64,000 nucleotides of DNA. It comes from Flavobacteriales bacterium. GTDB taxonomy: Bacteria > Bacteroidota > Bacteroidia > Flavobacteriales_F > PHOS-HE28. The stretch spans positions 114,610 to 178,609 of the forward strand of contig JACJZF010000009.1 of the NCBI GenBank assembly GCA_020635725.1, written 5' to 3'. The notes below the pieces were generated by a model, which saw nothing but the letters and a program-made list of their open reading frames with translations, was not told the origin of the DNA and made no database searches. The translations under genes and the position numbers were made by a program. Shown here piece by piece: positions 25,248-33,437 of this stretch. Positions within the stretch are counted from its first letter, which is position 1. Each line of letters starts with the position of its first letter.

Positions 25248-26882
25248 TCAGAGCACGGGCGGGGGTAGCGCGAAGAGTTCCTCCGCCAGGCGCGCATCGT
25301 GCCCGTACACATCGTCGCGGAAGTTCAGGCGGCCATCCTGGCCCACCCACGCGGTGAAATAGCCGATGGTCACAGGGCGCTTCTCGGCGAGGTTCACGTT
25401 CACCTCCTTCCCGCCATGCATCGCCTTCTTGATGCGGTCCGCGGTCCACGCCGTGTCGTTCCTGAGCAGGTATTCGGCGAAGCGCTGGGGCTCGCTCAGT
25501 CGGATGCAACCGTGGCTGAATGCCCTGCTCTCGCGTGCGAAGAAGCCCTTGCTTGGCGTGTCGTGGAAATAGATGCTGTAGCTGTTGGGGAAGAGGAACT
25601 TCACCAAGCCGAGCGCGTTGCCCGAGCCCGGCTTCTGGCGGATCACCGGATTCGATTCGGTTCCGCCGATCACCTCCATGCCCTTCTTCTTGAGGTAGCC
25701 GGGATCCTTGGCCATGGCGGGCAGGATCTCTCCGCGCACGATGCTGTTCGGGACGGTCCACGTGGGGCTGAACACGATGCGCGAGAGCGTGTCGCTGAAG
25801 ATCACCGTGCGCGTGGCCGTTGCACCCACCACCACCACCATGCTCCAGGCCACCGTATCGTGCTCGTACACGTGCAGCTTGAAATCAGGGATGTTCACCA
25901 GCAGCTGATCGGGCGCATTCTGCTCGGGGACCCACCGCAGCCGTTCCATGTTCACCAACAGGGATCTCACGCGTTGACCCGGGCGCACGTTGAGCTGCTT
26001 GATCACCCCCTTGCCGATGACGCCATCGGCGAGGAGGCCGTGCCGCTCCTGGAAGCGCTCCACCGCGGCCACCAACAGGCTGTCGTAGGCATGGCTCGTG
26101 AGCACCACGGAGTCGCCATGCGATACGAAATCACCGAGCAGCATGAGGCGTTGGCGCAGGTCCGGTACCCACGGGGCGTCGTCGCCGGGCTCGAGCTTCT
26201 TCACGGTCCCCAGGCTCAGCTCGGGCCACGGCAGCGTATCGAGGTCGTGGTAACGCTTGAGCTGGGCCTTTAGCAGCGCGTACTGCGGATGCACGGGCTC
26301 TATCGGCGAGAGATCCATTCGCCCGGCCGTGATGGAATCGATCAAACGGTCGTAGTTCTTCTTGCGCCGGGGAATGAACCAATCGAGCTCACCCAGGTCC
26401 TTGCCGATCACGCCGCCATAACGCTTGTCGGCATAGCGGAAGAACTGTGCGGTGAGCGCCATCTCGAGCTGGGCGCGGCAGCTATCGCAACCCAGGGTAT
26501 CGGCGTGCAGCGCATCGGAGCTCATAAGCCTCACGAGCTGGTCGCGCAGCGCGGCTACCTCACGGAAGGCGGTATCGGCGCTGTTCACCAGGTTGAAGAA
26601 TGCCGCGGCCGATTGCGAGAGCGAGTCGTTCACGAACCAGGCGTACTGGTAGTGCCGGCGGCGATAGAATCCGCGGATATCGCTGGAGTCGACATGGTGC
26701 TCGGGGTGGCTGCGCAGGAATCCCTCGATCTGCGCGCTATCGAGCGTGCGCACCGAATAGTCCTGCGGCATCTCGAAAACGGCCTCGATGGCCTTGGCCT
26801 CGGCCATGGGATCCGTGGGAGGCTTGGGGGGCGCGCACCCTGCGAGCAGGCAAGCGGCTGCTAGGACGATCACCGAACGCAT
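25248..26882 (-). CDS. L,D-transpeptidase lipoprotein, YcbB/LdtD type
   Basis: Cross-links peptidoglycan stems 3-3 in the periplasm. The ATG at 26882 gives a lipoprotein signal MRSVIVLAAACLLAGC with Cys16. Domain order is YcbB-like: helical scaffold (about 60-250), peptidoglycan-binding repeat (DLRQRLMLLGDF to GLLADGVIGKGVIKQLN, about 255-325), then the YkuD catalytic domain with FSHGCIRLS carrying the catalytic Cys, His and Arg. IVFSPTWTVPNSIVRGEILP is also typical of YcbB. 544 residues against about 615 in E. coli. A second L,D-transpeptidase of another family lies 31 bases upstream on the same strand. Confidence 0.9.
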   Translation of the reverse strand: MRSVIVLAAACLLAGCAPPKPPTDPMAEAKAIEAVFEMPQDYSVRTLDSAQIEGFLRSHPEHHVDSSDIRGFYRRRHYQYAWFVNDSLSQSAAAFFNLVNSADTAFREVAALRDQLVRLMSSDALHADTLGCDSCRAQLEMALTAQFFRYADKRYGGVIGKDLGELDWFIPRRKKNYDRLIDSITAGRMDLSPIEPVHPQYALLKAQLKRYHDLDTLPWPELSLGTVKKLEPGDDAPWVPDLRQRLMLLGDFVSHGDSVVLTSHAYDSLLVAAVERFQERHGLLADGVIGKGVIKQLNVRPGQRVRSLLVNMERLRWVPEQNAPDQLLVNIPDFKLHVYEHDTVAWSMVVVVGATATRTVIFSDTLSRIVFSPTWTVPNSIVRGEILPAMAKDPGYLKKKGMEVIGGTESNPVIRQKPGSGNALGLVKFLFPNSYSIYFHDTPSKGFFARESRAFSHGCIRLSEPQRFAEYLLRNDTAWTADRIKKAMHGGKEVNVNLAEKRPVTIGYFTAWVGQDGRLNFRDDVYGHDARLAEELFALPPPVL

Positions 26883-26913
26883 GGTGCGAAGGAAGGTTGT
26901 GCGGTGCCGCCGG

Positions 26914-27549
26914 TCAGCGGCCGTGGACGTAGAGATATCCACCGTCGGCGAGGAGCTCGATCAGGCGGGGCATCTCGGCGCGGCTCACAGCGGGACAGCC
27001 CCAGCTGCGACCCAGCCGGCCGTGCTGGGCAATGAAGTCGGCGCTCACGTAATCGGCGCCGTGCATGATCACCTCGCGCGACTGCGCCTGGCAATTCAGT
27101 CCGCGGTCCAGGCCGTGCAGCAAGAGCGCTGCGCCGTGCTTCGGACTCACGATCTCGGTGCCTACGCGATAGAGTCCCTTGCTGGTGGCATGCGACCCCT
27201 CCCGGTTGCTGAAACTGGTGCACATGAGCTCGCCGCTGCCTTGGCCATGCGCCACCCAGGTGCTCATCACCAGCTCCTTATTCTCCAGGTCGATCACGTG
27301 CAAGCGCTTGGCGGTGCTGGGCAGGCTCATGTCGGCGATCGCCAGCATGCGCGCCTCTGCGCCATGTCGCGCCACGCTCGCGTAGGCTTTCGCGAACGCG
27401 GTTTCCGTGACCCGGCCCTCCAGCGCGATCTCCTCATACAAGGCTTTGGCGCTCTCAATCGTGCCAGCATCGAGCACGGGCAACGGAGCGGGGGCCGCCG
27501 ACGGCAACAGCCAGAGCAATGGGAATAGCAGGGCCCAAGCGGCTCTCAT
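26914..27549 (-). CDS. Murein L,D-transpeptidase catalytic-domain protein (YkuD_2 type)
   Basis: 211 residues. The ATG at 27549 gives signal peptide MRAAWALLFPLLWLLPSAAPA. The YkuD_2 (PF13645-like) domain shows MLAIADMSLPSTAKRLHVIDL, VAHGQGSG, a central IMHGADYVS and the active-site SWGCPAVSRAEMP with the catalytic cysteine. The family is predicted to act on peptidoglycan, and differs from the YcbB-type enzyme coded immediately downstream. First gene of an operon of two L,D-transpeptidases, suggesting cell-wall remodelling under a common control. Confidence 0.88.
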   Translation of the reverse strand: MRAAWALLFPLLWLLPSAAPAPLPVLDAGTIESAKALYEEIALEGRVTETAFAKAYASVARHGAEARMLAIADMSLPSTAKRLHVIDLENKELVMSTWVAHGQGSGELMCTSFSNREGSHATSKGLYRVGTEIVSPKHGAALLLHGLDRGLNCQAQSREVIMHGADYVSADFIAQHGRLGRSWGCPAVSRAEMPRLIELLADGGYLYVHGR

Positions 27550-27699
27550 CCTTCCTTCGTGCAGGTTCGCCCTTCCGATTCCCTCGCGGCGGGGTTCCAA
27601 TCCACCGGAGCGTGAAGGGCTTGCGAATCTAACGGCCAGTTCCATCCGGCCGTGTGTACGTTGATAACCTGTGCAGGTTCCTCCGACGGATGGCCGAAT

Positions 27700-28980
27700 T
27701 CAGCCGTTCAGCACCGCCTTGGCATAGTTCGCCCAGCTCATCGTCTTCGTAGCCTCCACCACGTTCTCGCGCGGAATGGGTTTCTCGATGCTCGCGTTCA
27801 TCACGCGCACCATGTCGGCGATGTTCTTCGGTTCGGCCAGGTAGCCGTTGAAGCCATCGGTGATGGTTTCGGGGAAGTGCCCCACGCGCGTGGCCACCGC
27901 TGGCAGCTTGAAGTTGTAGCTCAGGCTCTCCACGCCGCTCGGTGTGGCGGTCTCGTAGAAGAGCACGATCGTATCCGCCGCCTGGAAGTAGGGCGGAACC
28001 TCTTCGTTGGGAATGAAGCGGTCCACCACCAGGGTGCGGTCGCGGATGCCGAGCTGCTCCACCAAGGCCAGTGGATTGTAGTTCCGCTCGTCGTCGGACT
28101 TCTTCAAGAACAGCTTCTTCACCGTTCCGAAGACCGCGTTCTTCAGTTTCGTGCTCAGCTTGCGCTGATCGACCGTCTGCCAGAAACGCTCGCCCACGAT
28201 CATCAGGCTCACATCGTCCCGCTGCTTCGCCAGTTCCGCGAAGGCCTCGATGCAGTAATGCAGCCCCTTGTACTTGCGGATGAAGCCGAAGAAGAGGAAG
28301 ACGTGCTTCCGGAGGTGATGTTGTGCTTTCCACGCTTCCTTGTCGAACGCAGGATCGGGCTTGAAGAGCGAGTAGATGGGGTGGTAGAGCTTGAGGATGG
28401 CACGCTGGGGCGCATCATGATGCGCCCGTACAGCCCGCGCGCCATCCAACGTCAGGTGGAAATCCTCGCCGGCAAAGAGTGCCTTCAGCTCTTCCGCCGT
28501 CTTGTAGGCATGAACGATGAAGCTGTGACCGTGGCGAAGGGCCATGCGCGTGAGGCGAGCATCGAGGCTGCTCTGCTCTTTCGCCGCCACGAAATGCAGG
28601 TCGAAGAGGATCTCCGCGTTCGTGCGCTTCCGCAGGTACTTCGCGATGGTGTTCAGCGGGATGCCCTGCGTGGGGTTGTACCACTGGATGATGACCTTGT
28701 CGGGCTTCAGGTCGGCGATGGCCTTCGCGGTCTTCCGCCAGGTGCCCGGTGCGTTCCAGTTGGTGAGGTAGTGCACCGGGATGTCGTAGCCCTCCAGGAA
28801 GCTGCTGCGGCTGGCCTTGTCCACGAACTCGCGCGGAATGATCGCGGGGTACTGCTGCGTCCAGCTGACTATGGTGACCTGCGCTCCTTCATCTTTCAGC
28901 GCACGCGCCAACGCCGTGTTGTATTGCGCGATGCCCCCCTTGAACTTGGGGCCCGGGCCGAAGCAAACGATGCGAGCCAT
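27700..28980 (-). CDS. Family 4 glycosyltransferase
   Basis: 426 residues, GT-B fold. The N-terminal half has the loop FGPGPKFKGGIAQYNTALARAL; the C-terminal half has FLFFGFIRKYKGLHYCIEAFAEL (phosphate-binding region) and the E-x7-E-type motif in FYETATPSGVESLSYNFKLPAVAT. Uses a nucleotide sugar to extend a surface glycan, lipopolysaccharide or exopolysaccharide in the cytoplasm; the sugar is unknown. It was probably adjacent to the SDR gene now about 500 bases upstream on the same strand, with a GxxExxY gene and its inverted repeats inserted between them. The left repeat begins directly at its start codon. Confidence 0.88.
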   Translation of the reverse strand: MARIVCFGPGPKFKGGIAQYNTALARALKDEGAQVTIVSWTQQYPAIIPREFVDKASRSSFLEGYDIPVHYLTNWNAPGTWRKTAKAIADLKPDKVIIQWYNPTQGIPLNTIAKYLRKRTNAEILFDLHFVAAKEQSSLDARLTRMALRHGHSFIVHAYKTAEELKALFAGEDFHLTLDGARAVRAHHDAPQRAILKLYHPIYSLFKPDPAFDKEAWKAQHHLRKHVFLFFGFIRKYKGLHYCIEAFAELAKQRDDVSLMIVGERFWQTVDQRKLSTKLKNAVFGTVKKLFLKKSDDERNYNPLALVEQLGIRDRTLVVDRFIPNEEVPPYFQAADTIVLFYETATPSGVESLSYNFKLPAVATRVGHFPETITDGFNGYLAEPKNIADMVRVMNASIEKPIPRENVVEATKTMSWANYAKAVLNG

Positions 28981-29021
28981 TTTGAATCAACCGCGACGAC
29001 GCGACGACGCGACGAATGCGC
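28981..29021 (+). repeat. Left inverted repeat of the GxxExxY unit
   Basis: 41 bases beginning TTTGAATCAACCGCGACGAC. It contains a CGACGACG-rich core. Against the reverse complement of the right copy it differs by two substitutions and a 4-base insertion (TCAA). Confidence 0.75.
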
Positions 29022-29051
29022 GACGCGCAGAATGGTGTGACGTTGCCATGT

Positions 29052-29435
29052 TCAGGACTGCAAGTTGTTCACGACGCGGCGCATGCCGTTCTTCAATAGT
29101 GCGCTGTGAAAGTTGATGATCATCCCGAGCCTGTTGCCGGTCAATTTCAGGTAGGTAATCATCTGAGCCATGTGCACAGGGTGAAGTTCATCGACCGCCT
29201 TGACTTCAATGATGACCAGTCGCTCAACCCACAAGTCGAGGCGATAACCGGCATCAAACTTCACGTCTTGATACACCAAGGGCAAGGCCACCTGTTTCTC
29301 GACATTGAAGCCCATGCTCAACAGTTCGTGCGCTAAACAAGCCTCATATGCGCTTTCGAGCAGACCAGGACCGAAGTGCCGATGAACCCTGAAGGCCGCA
29401 TCAACAATCCCATCCGCTATCTGGTTTTCGTGCAT
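29052..29435 (-). CDS. GxxExxY protein, PD-(D/E)xK nuclease-like
   Basis: 127 residues. GLLESAY at 24-30 is the motif that names the family; Asp67 in YRLDLWV and Glu77/Lys79 in IIEVKA form a PD-(D/E)xK nuclease-like active site, apparently intact. Proteins of this family occur as isolated genes scattered through genomes of many phyla, often next to short repeats; their biological role is not established. Here the gene is enclosed by about 40-bp inverted repeats and sits alone between sugar-metabolism genes. The coding strand matches its neighbours, so it may be read from a passing transcript. Confidence 0.9.
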   Translation of the reverse strand: MHENQIADGIVDAAFRVHRHFGPGLLESAYEACLAHELLSMGFNVEKQVALPLVYQDVKFDAGYRLDLWVERLVIIEVKAVDELHPVHMAQMITYLKLTGNRLGMIINFHSALLKNGMRRVVNNLQS

Positions 29436-29443
29436 CGAACGTT

Positions 29444-29480
29444 GCGCAATCGTCGCGTCGTTGCGTCGTCGCGGTTCAAA
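29444..29480 (-). repeat. Right inverted repeat of the GxxExxY unit
   Basis: 37 bases; its reverse complement starts TTTGAACCGCGACGACGC and aligns with 28981-29021 at 35 of 37 positions plus one 4-base gap. Bases 29476-29480 also form the stop region of the SDR gene. Confidence 0.75.
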
Positions 29481-30510
29481 ATTGCTTCAACGCCGCCTCA
29501 TACACTCTTCTCATCCCTTCTTCAATACTGATTTTGGCCTTCCAGCCGAGGTTCTCCTCCACCCAGGTCATGTCGCAGTAGCGGCTGTGTACGCCAACGG
29601 GTTTGTCCAGCAAAGGCTTTACGGTTGGGGTGTAGCCCGCGAAACGCGTGAAGACCTCAATCAGCTCCAGGAAGCTGGTGAGCTTGCCCATGCCGATGTT
29701 GATCGCCCGGCCGTCGCTGATCCTGTCCATGGCCAGCAGGGTGAGGTCGAGCACGTCATCGATGTGTACGAAGTCGCGCCCTTGCTTTCCTGTGCCCCAG
29801 ACCTCGAAAGGGTTCTCCTTCTTCGCGGCACGCGCGGCGATCGCCGGCACGGGGTAGCTGAGGTCCTGGTCCTCGCCGTAACCGCTGAAGGGCCGGATGC
29901 ATGTGACATGCACACCGTAATGGCTCGCCGCGATCTTCGCCAGGAACTCGCCGGTGAGCTTGCTCCAGCCGTAGGTCATGTCCGGCTCGCCCATTTTCTT
30001 GAAGTCGATGTCGCTCTCTTTCAGTTTGATGGTGTTGCTCTCGGTCTGCAGGTCGATGGGATAGGCCGCGCTGCTGCTGGGGTAGAGGAATCGGCGCGGC
30101 TTGTTGCGGCACACGTAGAGGAACATCTCCGCATCGATGCTCAGGTCCTGCGCCACCAGCATGGGGTCGCCGTCGATCTTGCTACGACCACCGACAATGG
30201 CCGCAAAGTGGAAGACATCGCCGAAGGCCACGGCATCGAGGCCATGCTTCTTTCGGAAGTGCTCGGGGTCGCGGTTCAGGTCGCGCAGCACATCGCGGAG
30301 GTCGGCTTTCAGGAAGAAGAGGCGGCCGTCGCCATAGACCTCGAGGCCTTGCTGTTCTCCCACCTTGGGCCATGGTGCCCACGTGGTCGGATGGGTGCCC
30401 ACGCTGAGGTCGTCGATGAAGAGGACGCGGTCGTTGGTATTGGCGTATAGCCGTTTCACCATGTTGCGGCCCACGAAGCCGCAGCCGCCGGTGACGAGAT
30501 GTGTGGTCAT
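29476..30510 (-). CDS. NAD-dependent epimerase/dehydratase (extended SDR)
   Basis: Acts on a nucleotide sugar for surface glycan synthesis. Residues 1-20 hold the Rossmann motif VTGGCGFVGRNM (GxxGxxG). FHFAAIVGG follows near residue 103, then the catalytic set Ser-Tyr-Lys: YPSSSAAYP and the YGWSK motif (YxxxK) near residue 180. The 344-residue length is usual for the family. The ATG at 30510 is preferred over a TTG at 30519; CATCTTTG at 30517-30524 on this strand resembles a -7 box. Its last codons overlap the right inverted repeat. The glycosyltransferase 500 bases downstream is its probable original neighbour. Confidence 0.88.
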   Translation of the reverse strand: MTTHLVTGGCGFVGRNMVKRLYANTNDRVLFIDDLSVGTHPTTWAPWPKVGEQQGLEVYGDGRLFFLKADLRDVLRDLNRDPEHFRKKHGLDAVAFGDVFHFAAIVGGRSKIDGDPMLVAQDLSIDAEMFLYVCRNKPRRFLYPSSSAAYPIDLQTESNTIKLKESDIDFKKMGEPDMTYGWSKLTGEFLAKIAASHYGVHVTCIRPFSGYGEDQDLSYPVPAIAARAAKKENPFEVWGTGKQGRDFVHIDDVLDLTLLAMDRISDGRAINIGMGKLTSFLELIEVFTRFAGYTPTVKPLLDKPVGVHSRYCDMTWVEENLGWKAKISIEEGMRRVYEAALKQF

Positions 30511-30552
30511 GCGCGGCAAAGATGGGACGCGTGCCGGAAGGCGCCCTGCCGC

Positions 30553-31779
30553 TCAGCTCCGAAAGCTGCAGGCCAGCACGGCGATGTCATCGAGGTAGGC
30601 CTGTTGTCCACGGTGCGCCTCGAAGGCATCGCGCACGGCATCGATCAGCGGCGCCGCTCCGGCCAGGGCGCAGGTGCCGAGCGCCTTGTGCAGCGCGGCA
30701 GACTCGAAGGCGATGCCGTGCGTGTCCTCCTGCTCCACAAGCCCATCGGTGTAGCAGAGCAGCGCTCCGGAAGGGGGCAGTTCGGCCGCTCCCGTGCGCA
30801 GGAAGGGCAGGGTGGGCATCATGCCCAGCGCGATGCACCCATCGTGAAGCGGCTCGGTGGTGCGCCCATCGTGCAGCAGCGGATCATTGTGCCCGGCGTT
30901 CACGTAGCGTATGGTCCGGTGCTCCAGGTCGATGAGCGCCAGGAAGAGGGTGATGAAGCGCTCTCCTCGCGCGCTGCTCCAGACCTGCTCGTTCAGGTGG
31001 CGCACGAGCTCCTCCAGGTCATCGATGCGCAAGGCCGAGGCGCGCAGCGTCGCTTGGAAGTTGCTCATGAGCAGGGCTGCGGCGATTCCTTTGCCGCTCA
31101 CATCGGCCACGCAGGCGGCGTATCGGTCCGGTCCAACGGGGAAGAGGTCGTAGTAATCGCCGCCGATCAGGCGATGCGGCTGGTACCAGGCGGCTGCCTC
31201 CAACCGATCGGTGCGCGGCAGGTCCTTCGGCACCAATAGGCGTTGCATCTGCGCCGCAAGCTCCAGATCCCGGTTGTCGCGCTCCTGTTGCAATTGCAGC
31301 AGGGCCATGCGCCGGTTCTCCAAGGCCACCACCACCAAGTTGGTGAGGGTCTGGATGAAGTTCAGGTGCTTCACCACGGGGCTCATGCGCTGCTCCTCTT
31401 CATCGATGTCGCCGATCAAGAGGAACGCGAGCGGCCTGTCGCGATGGAAGACCGGCACGGCCACGTCGAAGGCGCCCATGCGGCCTTCCACCTCGGAACT
31501 GATGGTCTGGATGTCGCTGAACGTGCCGAAGAGTTGATCCGCGTCGATAGGGGCGTCGGCAGATGCATTGCCGTAGCTCAGGATGCGCTTCCATCGATCA
31601 GTGTGCTCGTAGAGGCTGAGCCGCGTGATGCCCAGCTCATCGCGCACGATCCGTTCGAAGAGCTGCAGAAGCTCCTCCCGCCCCACATTGTTGTTGATGG
31701 ACTTGCTCACTTCCAGCAGCGTGCGCAGCTGGAATTCCTTCAATTCCAGCCGTTCCACGATCCGCTCCAGACGCGCCAT
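30553..31779 (-). CDS. GAF-domain PP2C/SpoIIE protein phosphatase
   Basis: 408 residues. A coiled start (residues 1-20), a GAF-like sensor domain (about 20-160, ITRLSLYEHTDRWKRIL to LTNLVVVALENRR), a linker coiled coil ERDNRDLELAAQMQRLLVP, then the SpoIIE phosphatase domain with IGGDYYDLFPV (metal-binding Asp), VADVSGKGIAAALLMSN, YVNAGHNDPLL and YTDGLVEQED. It dephosphorylates serine/threonine on a partner, typically an anti-anti-sigma or SiaC-type protein, in response to the GAF signal. A SiaB/SiaC pair is present 20 kb away and is a possible partner. It lies directly downstream of lpxD with adjoining ends. Confidence 0.9.
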   Translation of the reverse strand: MARLERIVERLELKEFQLRTLLEVSKSINNNVGREELLQLFERIVRDELGITRLSLYEHTDRWKRILSYGNASADAPIDADQLFGTFSDIQTISSEVEGRMGAFDVAVPVFHRDRPLAFLLIGDIDEEEQRMSPVVKHLNFIQTLTNLVVVALENRRMALLQLQQERDNRDLELAAQMQRLLVPKDLPRTDRLEAAAWYQPHRLIGGDYYDLFPVGPDRYAACVADVSGKGIAAALLMSNFQATLRASALRIDDLEELVRHLNEQVWSSARGERFITLFLALIDLEHRTIRYVNAGHNDPLLHDGRTTEPLHDGCIALGMMPTLPFLRTGAAELPPSGALLCYTDGLVEQEDTHGIAFESAALHKALGTCALAGAAPLIDAVRDAFEAHRGQQAYLDDIAVLACSFRS

Positions 31780-32703
31780 CTACAGCTCCAGCTTTTTCAC
31801 GATCTCGGAGAGCCGTGCGCTCAGGGCGATCTCACGGAGCTTCTGCTTGGCCTCGCGAGCCGGTGAGCCCAGATAGGTCTTGCCTCCTTCCACAGACGAT
31901 ATGATGCCGCTCTGCCCGAGGATCACCGCTCCTTGGCCGACGCGCAATTTGCTGGGTATGCCCACTTGCCCCCACAGGGTGACGCCATCCTCGATCACGC
32001 AGGCCCCCGCCACGGCAACATGGGCCGCGAACAGGCAATTCGCCCCGACGATCGTATCGTGGCCGATCTGCACATGGTTATCCATCTTGGTGCCCCGGCC
32101 GATGCGCGTATCGGCGCTCACGCCACGGTCCACGGTGCTCAGAGCCCCGATCTCCACATCGTCATCGATCACCACGCTGCCGCCAGGCTCCATCTTGTCG
32201 TACCCGCTCGGGCGCTTCTTGTAGTAGAAGGGGTCGGCACCGATCACGGCATTCGCATGAATGGTCACCCGGTCCCCGATGAGGGCGCGTTCGTAGATCA
32301 CCACGTTCGGGTGAATGATGCAATCCTTGCCGATTCGCACATGGGGGCCAATGACAGCCGATGGGTGGACCAGGCTTCCTTCGCCGATCACGGTATGCTG
32401 CGTTGACCAGCCCGCGCGGGGCATGAACCGCCGCATGAGCAGGTTGTAGTCGCGGCAAGGATCGCTGCTGATGATGATGGCCTTGCCTTCAGGCGGCGCC
32501 ACCTCCTTGTCGATGAGCACCGTTGTGGCGGCGCTGTTCAACGCCTTGTCGTACCACTTGGGGTGGTCGACATAGACGAGGTCGCCCTCGCCAACACGGT
32601 TGATCTCATTCAGGCCGGTCACCAAACGACCGGCGTTGCCTTTGGCCTCGGCGCCGATCAGGGTGGCGATCTCGGCGGCTGTTAGCGGTTTGTCGAGCTG
32701 CAC
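31780..32703 (-). CDS. lpxD: UDP-3-O-acylglucosamine N-acyltransferase (LpxD-like)
   Basis: Adds the N-linked hydroxyacyl chain in lipid A synthesis, cytoplasmic. N-terminal uridine-binding domain (about 1-100: INRVGEGDLVYVDHPKWYDKAL) followed by left-handed beta-helix hexapeptide repeats. KMDNHVQIGHD near residue 205 contains the catalytic histidine region and IGADPFYYKK is conserved. The start is GTG at 32701-32703, since no ATG precedes the first conserved residues. At 307 residues it is shorter than E. coli LpxD (341), as in the second LpxD-like copy carried by many Bacteroidota; which copy this is cannot be said without the rest of the genome. Confidence 0.85.
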   Translation of the reverse strand: MQLDKPLTAAEIATLIGAEAKGNAGRLVTGLNEINRVGEGDLVYVDHPKWYDKALNSAATTVLIDKEVAPPEGKAIIISSDPCRDYNLLMRRFMPRAGWSTQHTVIGEGSLVHPSAVIGPHVRIGKDCIIHPNVVIYERALIGDRVTIHANAVIGADPFYYKKRPSGYDKMEPGGSVVIDDDVEIGALSTVDRGVSADTRIGRGTKMDNHVQIGHDTIVGANCLFAAHVAVAGACVIEDGVTLWGQVGIPSKLRVGQGAVILGQSGIISSVEGGKTYLGSPAREAKQKLREIALSARLSEIVKKLEL

Positions 32704-32759
32704 GGGTGCGCGGTTGGGGTAAAGGTAGCCGGGGCGGCCGAAGGCAGAGGTCGAATGAA

Positions 32760-32788
32760 GAAGCCCCTCTGCTGGGCAGAAGGGCTTC
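32760..32788 (-). terminator. Terminator hairpin after efp
   Basis: Imperfect 13-position stem: GAAGCCCCTCTGC at 32760-32772 pairs with GCAGAAGGGCTTC at 32776-32788, one mismatch, 3-base loop. It lies 22 bases beyond the minus-strand efp stop, and TTCATTCG follows on that strand. Confidence 0.6.
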
Positions 32789-32809
32789 GGTCGGATTGCT
32801 TGTTGCGAT

Positions 32810-33373
32810 CTACTTCTTCACACGGTCGAGGTACTCGCCTGATTCGGTGTCCACACGTATCACCGTGCCCGCCTCAACGAAGATGGGAACGGAGATCTCC
32901 GCGCCGGTCTCGAGCTTGGCGGCCTTCATCACCTTGTTGCTGGTGTCGCCTTTCACGGCGTGCTCGGCCTCGGTCACTTCCAGCTCAACCACCTTGGGGG
33001 GGCGGGCGAAGATGGGCGTGTCGCCTTCGAAGCCCACCTGCACCACCATCTCTTCTTTCATGTACTTCATGGCGTCGCCGAAGTGGGCGGCCGGGATGTA
33101 CTTCTGGTCGAAGGTCTGCTGGTCCATGCACACCAGGTTGTCGCCCTCGCGGTACAGGTACTGCAGCTCGTGCACCTCGATCCGGAGCACTTCCATGCTC
33201 TCCCCGCTGCGCCAGCGGTGCTCATTGAGCTTGCCATTGCGCAGGTTGCGCATCTTGCCCTGGTAGAAGGCGCGCAGGTTGCCCGGGGTCCGGTGCTGCC
33301 ATTCCATGATCTGGCAGATGTCGCCGTTGAAGCGGATGTAGGAGCCGATATTGACGTCAGAGGTGGAGGCCAT
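32810..33373 (-). CDS. efp: Translation elongation factor P
   Basis: 187 residues with the three EF-P barrels: KOW-like N-terminal domain (1-65), middle OB domain (66-125) and the C-terminal OB domain with TGAEISVPIFVEAGTVIRVDT, the family signature. Binds between P and E sites of ribosomes stalled at polyproline. The loop that reaches the peptidyl-transferase centre reads HRTPGNLRAF: the position after PG, which is the modified Lys in E. coli or Arg in Pseudomonas, is Asn here, so the usual lysylation or rhamnosylation cannot occur at that site. A TACTTTCG box lies 24 bases upstream of the start. Confidence 0.95.
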   Translation of the reverse strand: MASTSDVNIGSYIRFNGDICQIMEWQHRTPGNLRAFYQGKMRNLRNGKLNEHRWRSGESMEVLRIEVHELQYLYREGDNLVCMDQQTFDQKYIPAAHFGDAMKYMKEEMVVQVGFEGDTPIFARPPKVVELEVTEAEHAVKGDTSNKVMKAAKLETGAEISVPIFVEAGTVIRVDTESGEYLDRVKK

Positions 33374-33397
33374 GGCAGGAACCGGTTTTCAGGGCCG

Positions 33398-33405
33398 CGA
33401 AAGTA
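33398..33405 (-). promoter_or_regulatory. -7 promoter box TACTTTCG of efp
   Basis: Read on the minus strand, 24 bases before the efp ATG at 33373; matches TAnnTTYG. Confidence 0.6.
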
Positions 33406-33437
33406 GGCGATTCCTCCGGTAGGCCAAGGTGAGGGGC

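Larger units (their letters stand above)
28981..29480. mobile_element. Candidate insertion unit: nuclease gene between inverted repeats
   Basis: A single GxxExxY-type nuclease gene is bounded by two near-identical repeats in inverted orientation (28981-29021 and 29444-29480). The unit lies between two sugar-related genes that read the same way. The right repeat overlaps the last codons of the SDR gene and the left repeat touches the glycosyltransferase start, so the unit seems fitted exactly into an intergenic gap. No transposase is present. Mobility is inferred from the boundaries only; no target-site duplication was identified. Confidence 0.4.

Noticed and set aside
28981..29480. Reading the inverted-repeat unit as a classical insertion sequence
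   Set aside because: There is no transposase, and no target-site duplication was identified at the ends; it is kept only as a candidate unit.
30517..30524. CATCTTTG as a full -7 promoter box for the SDR gene
   Set aside because: First base differs from TAnnTTTG; kept only as a weak resemblance and not listed as a promoter.
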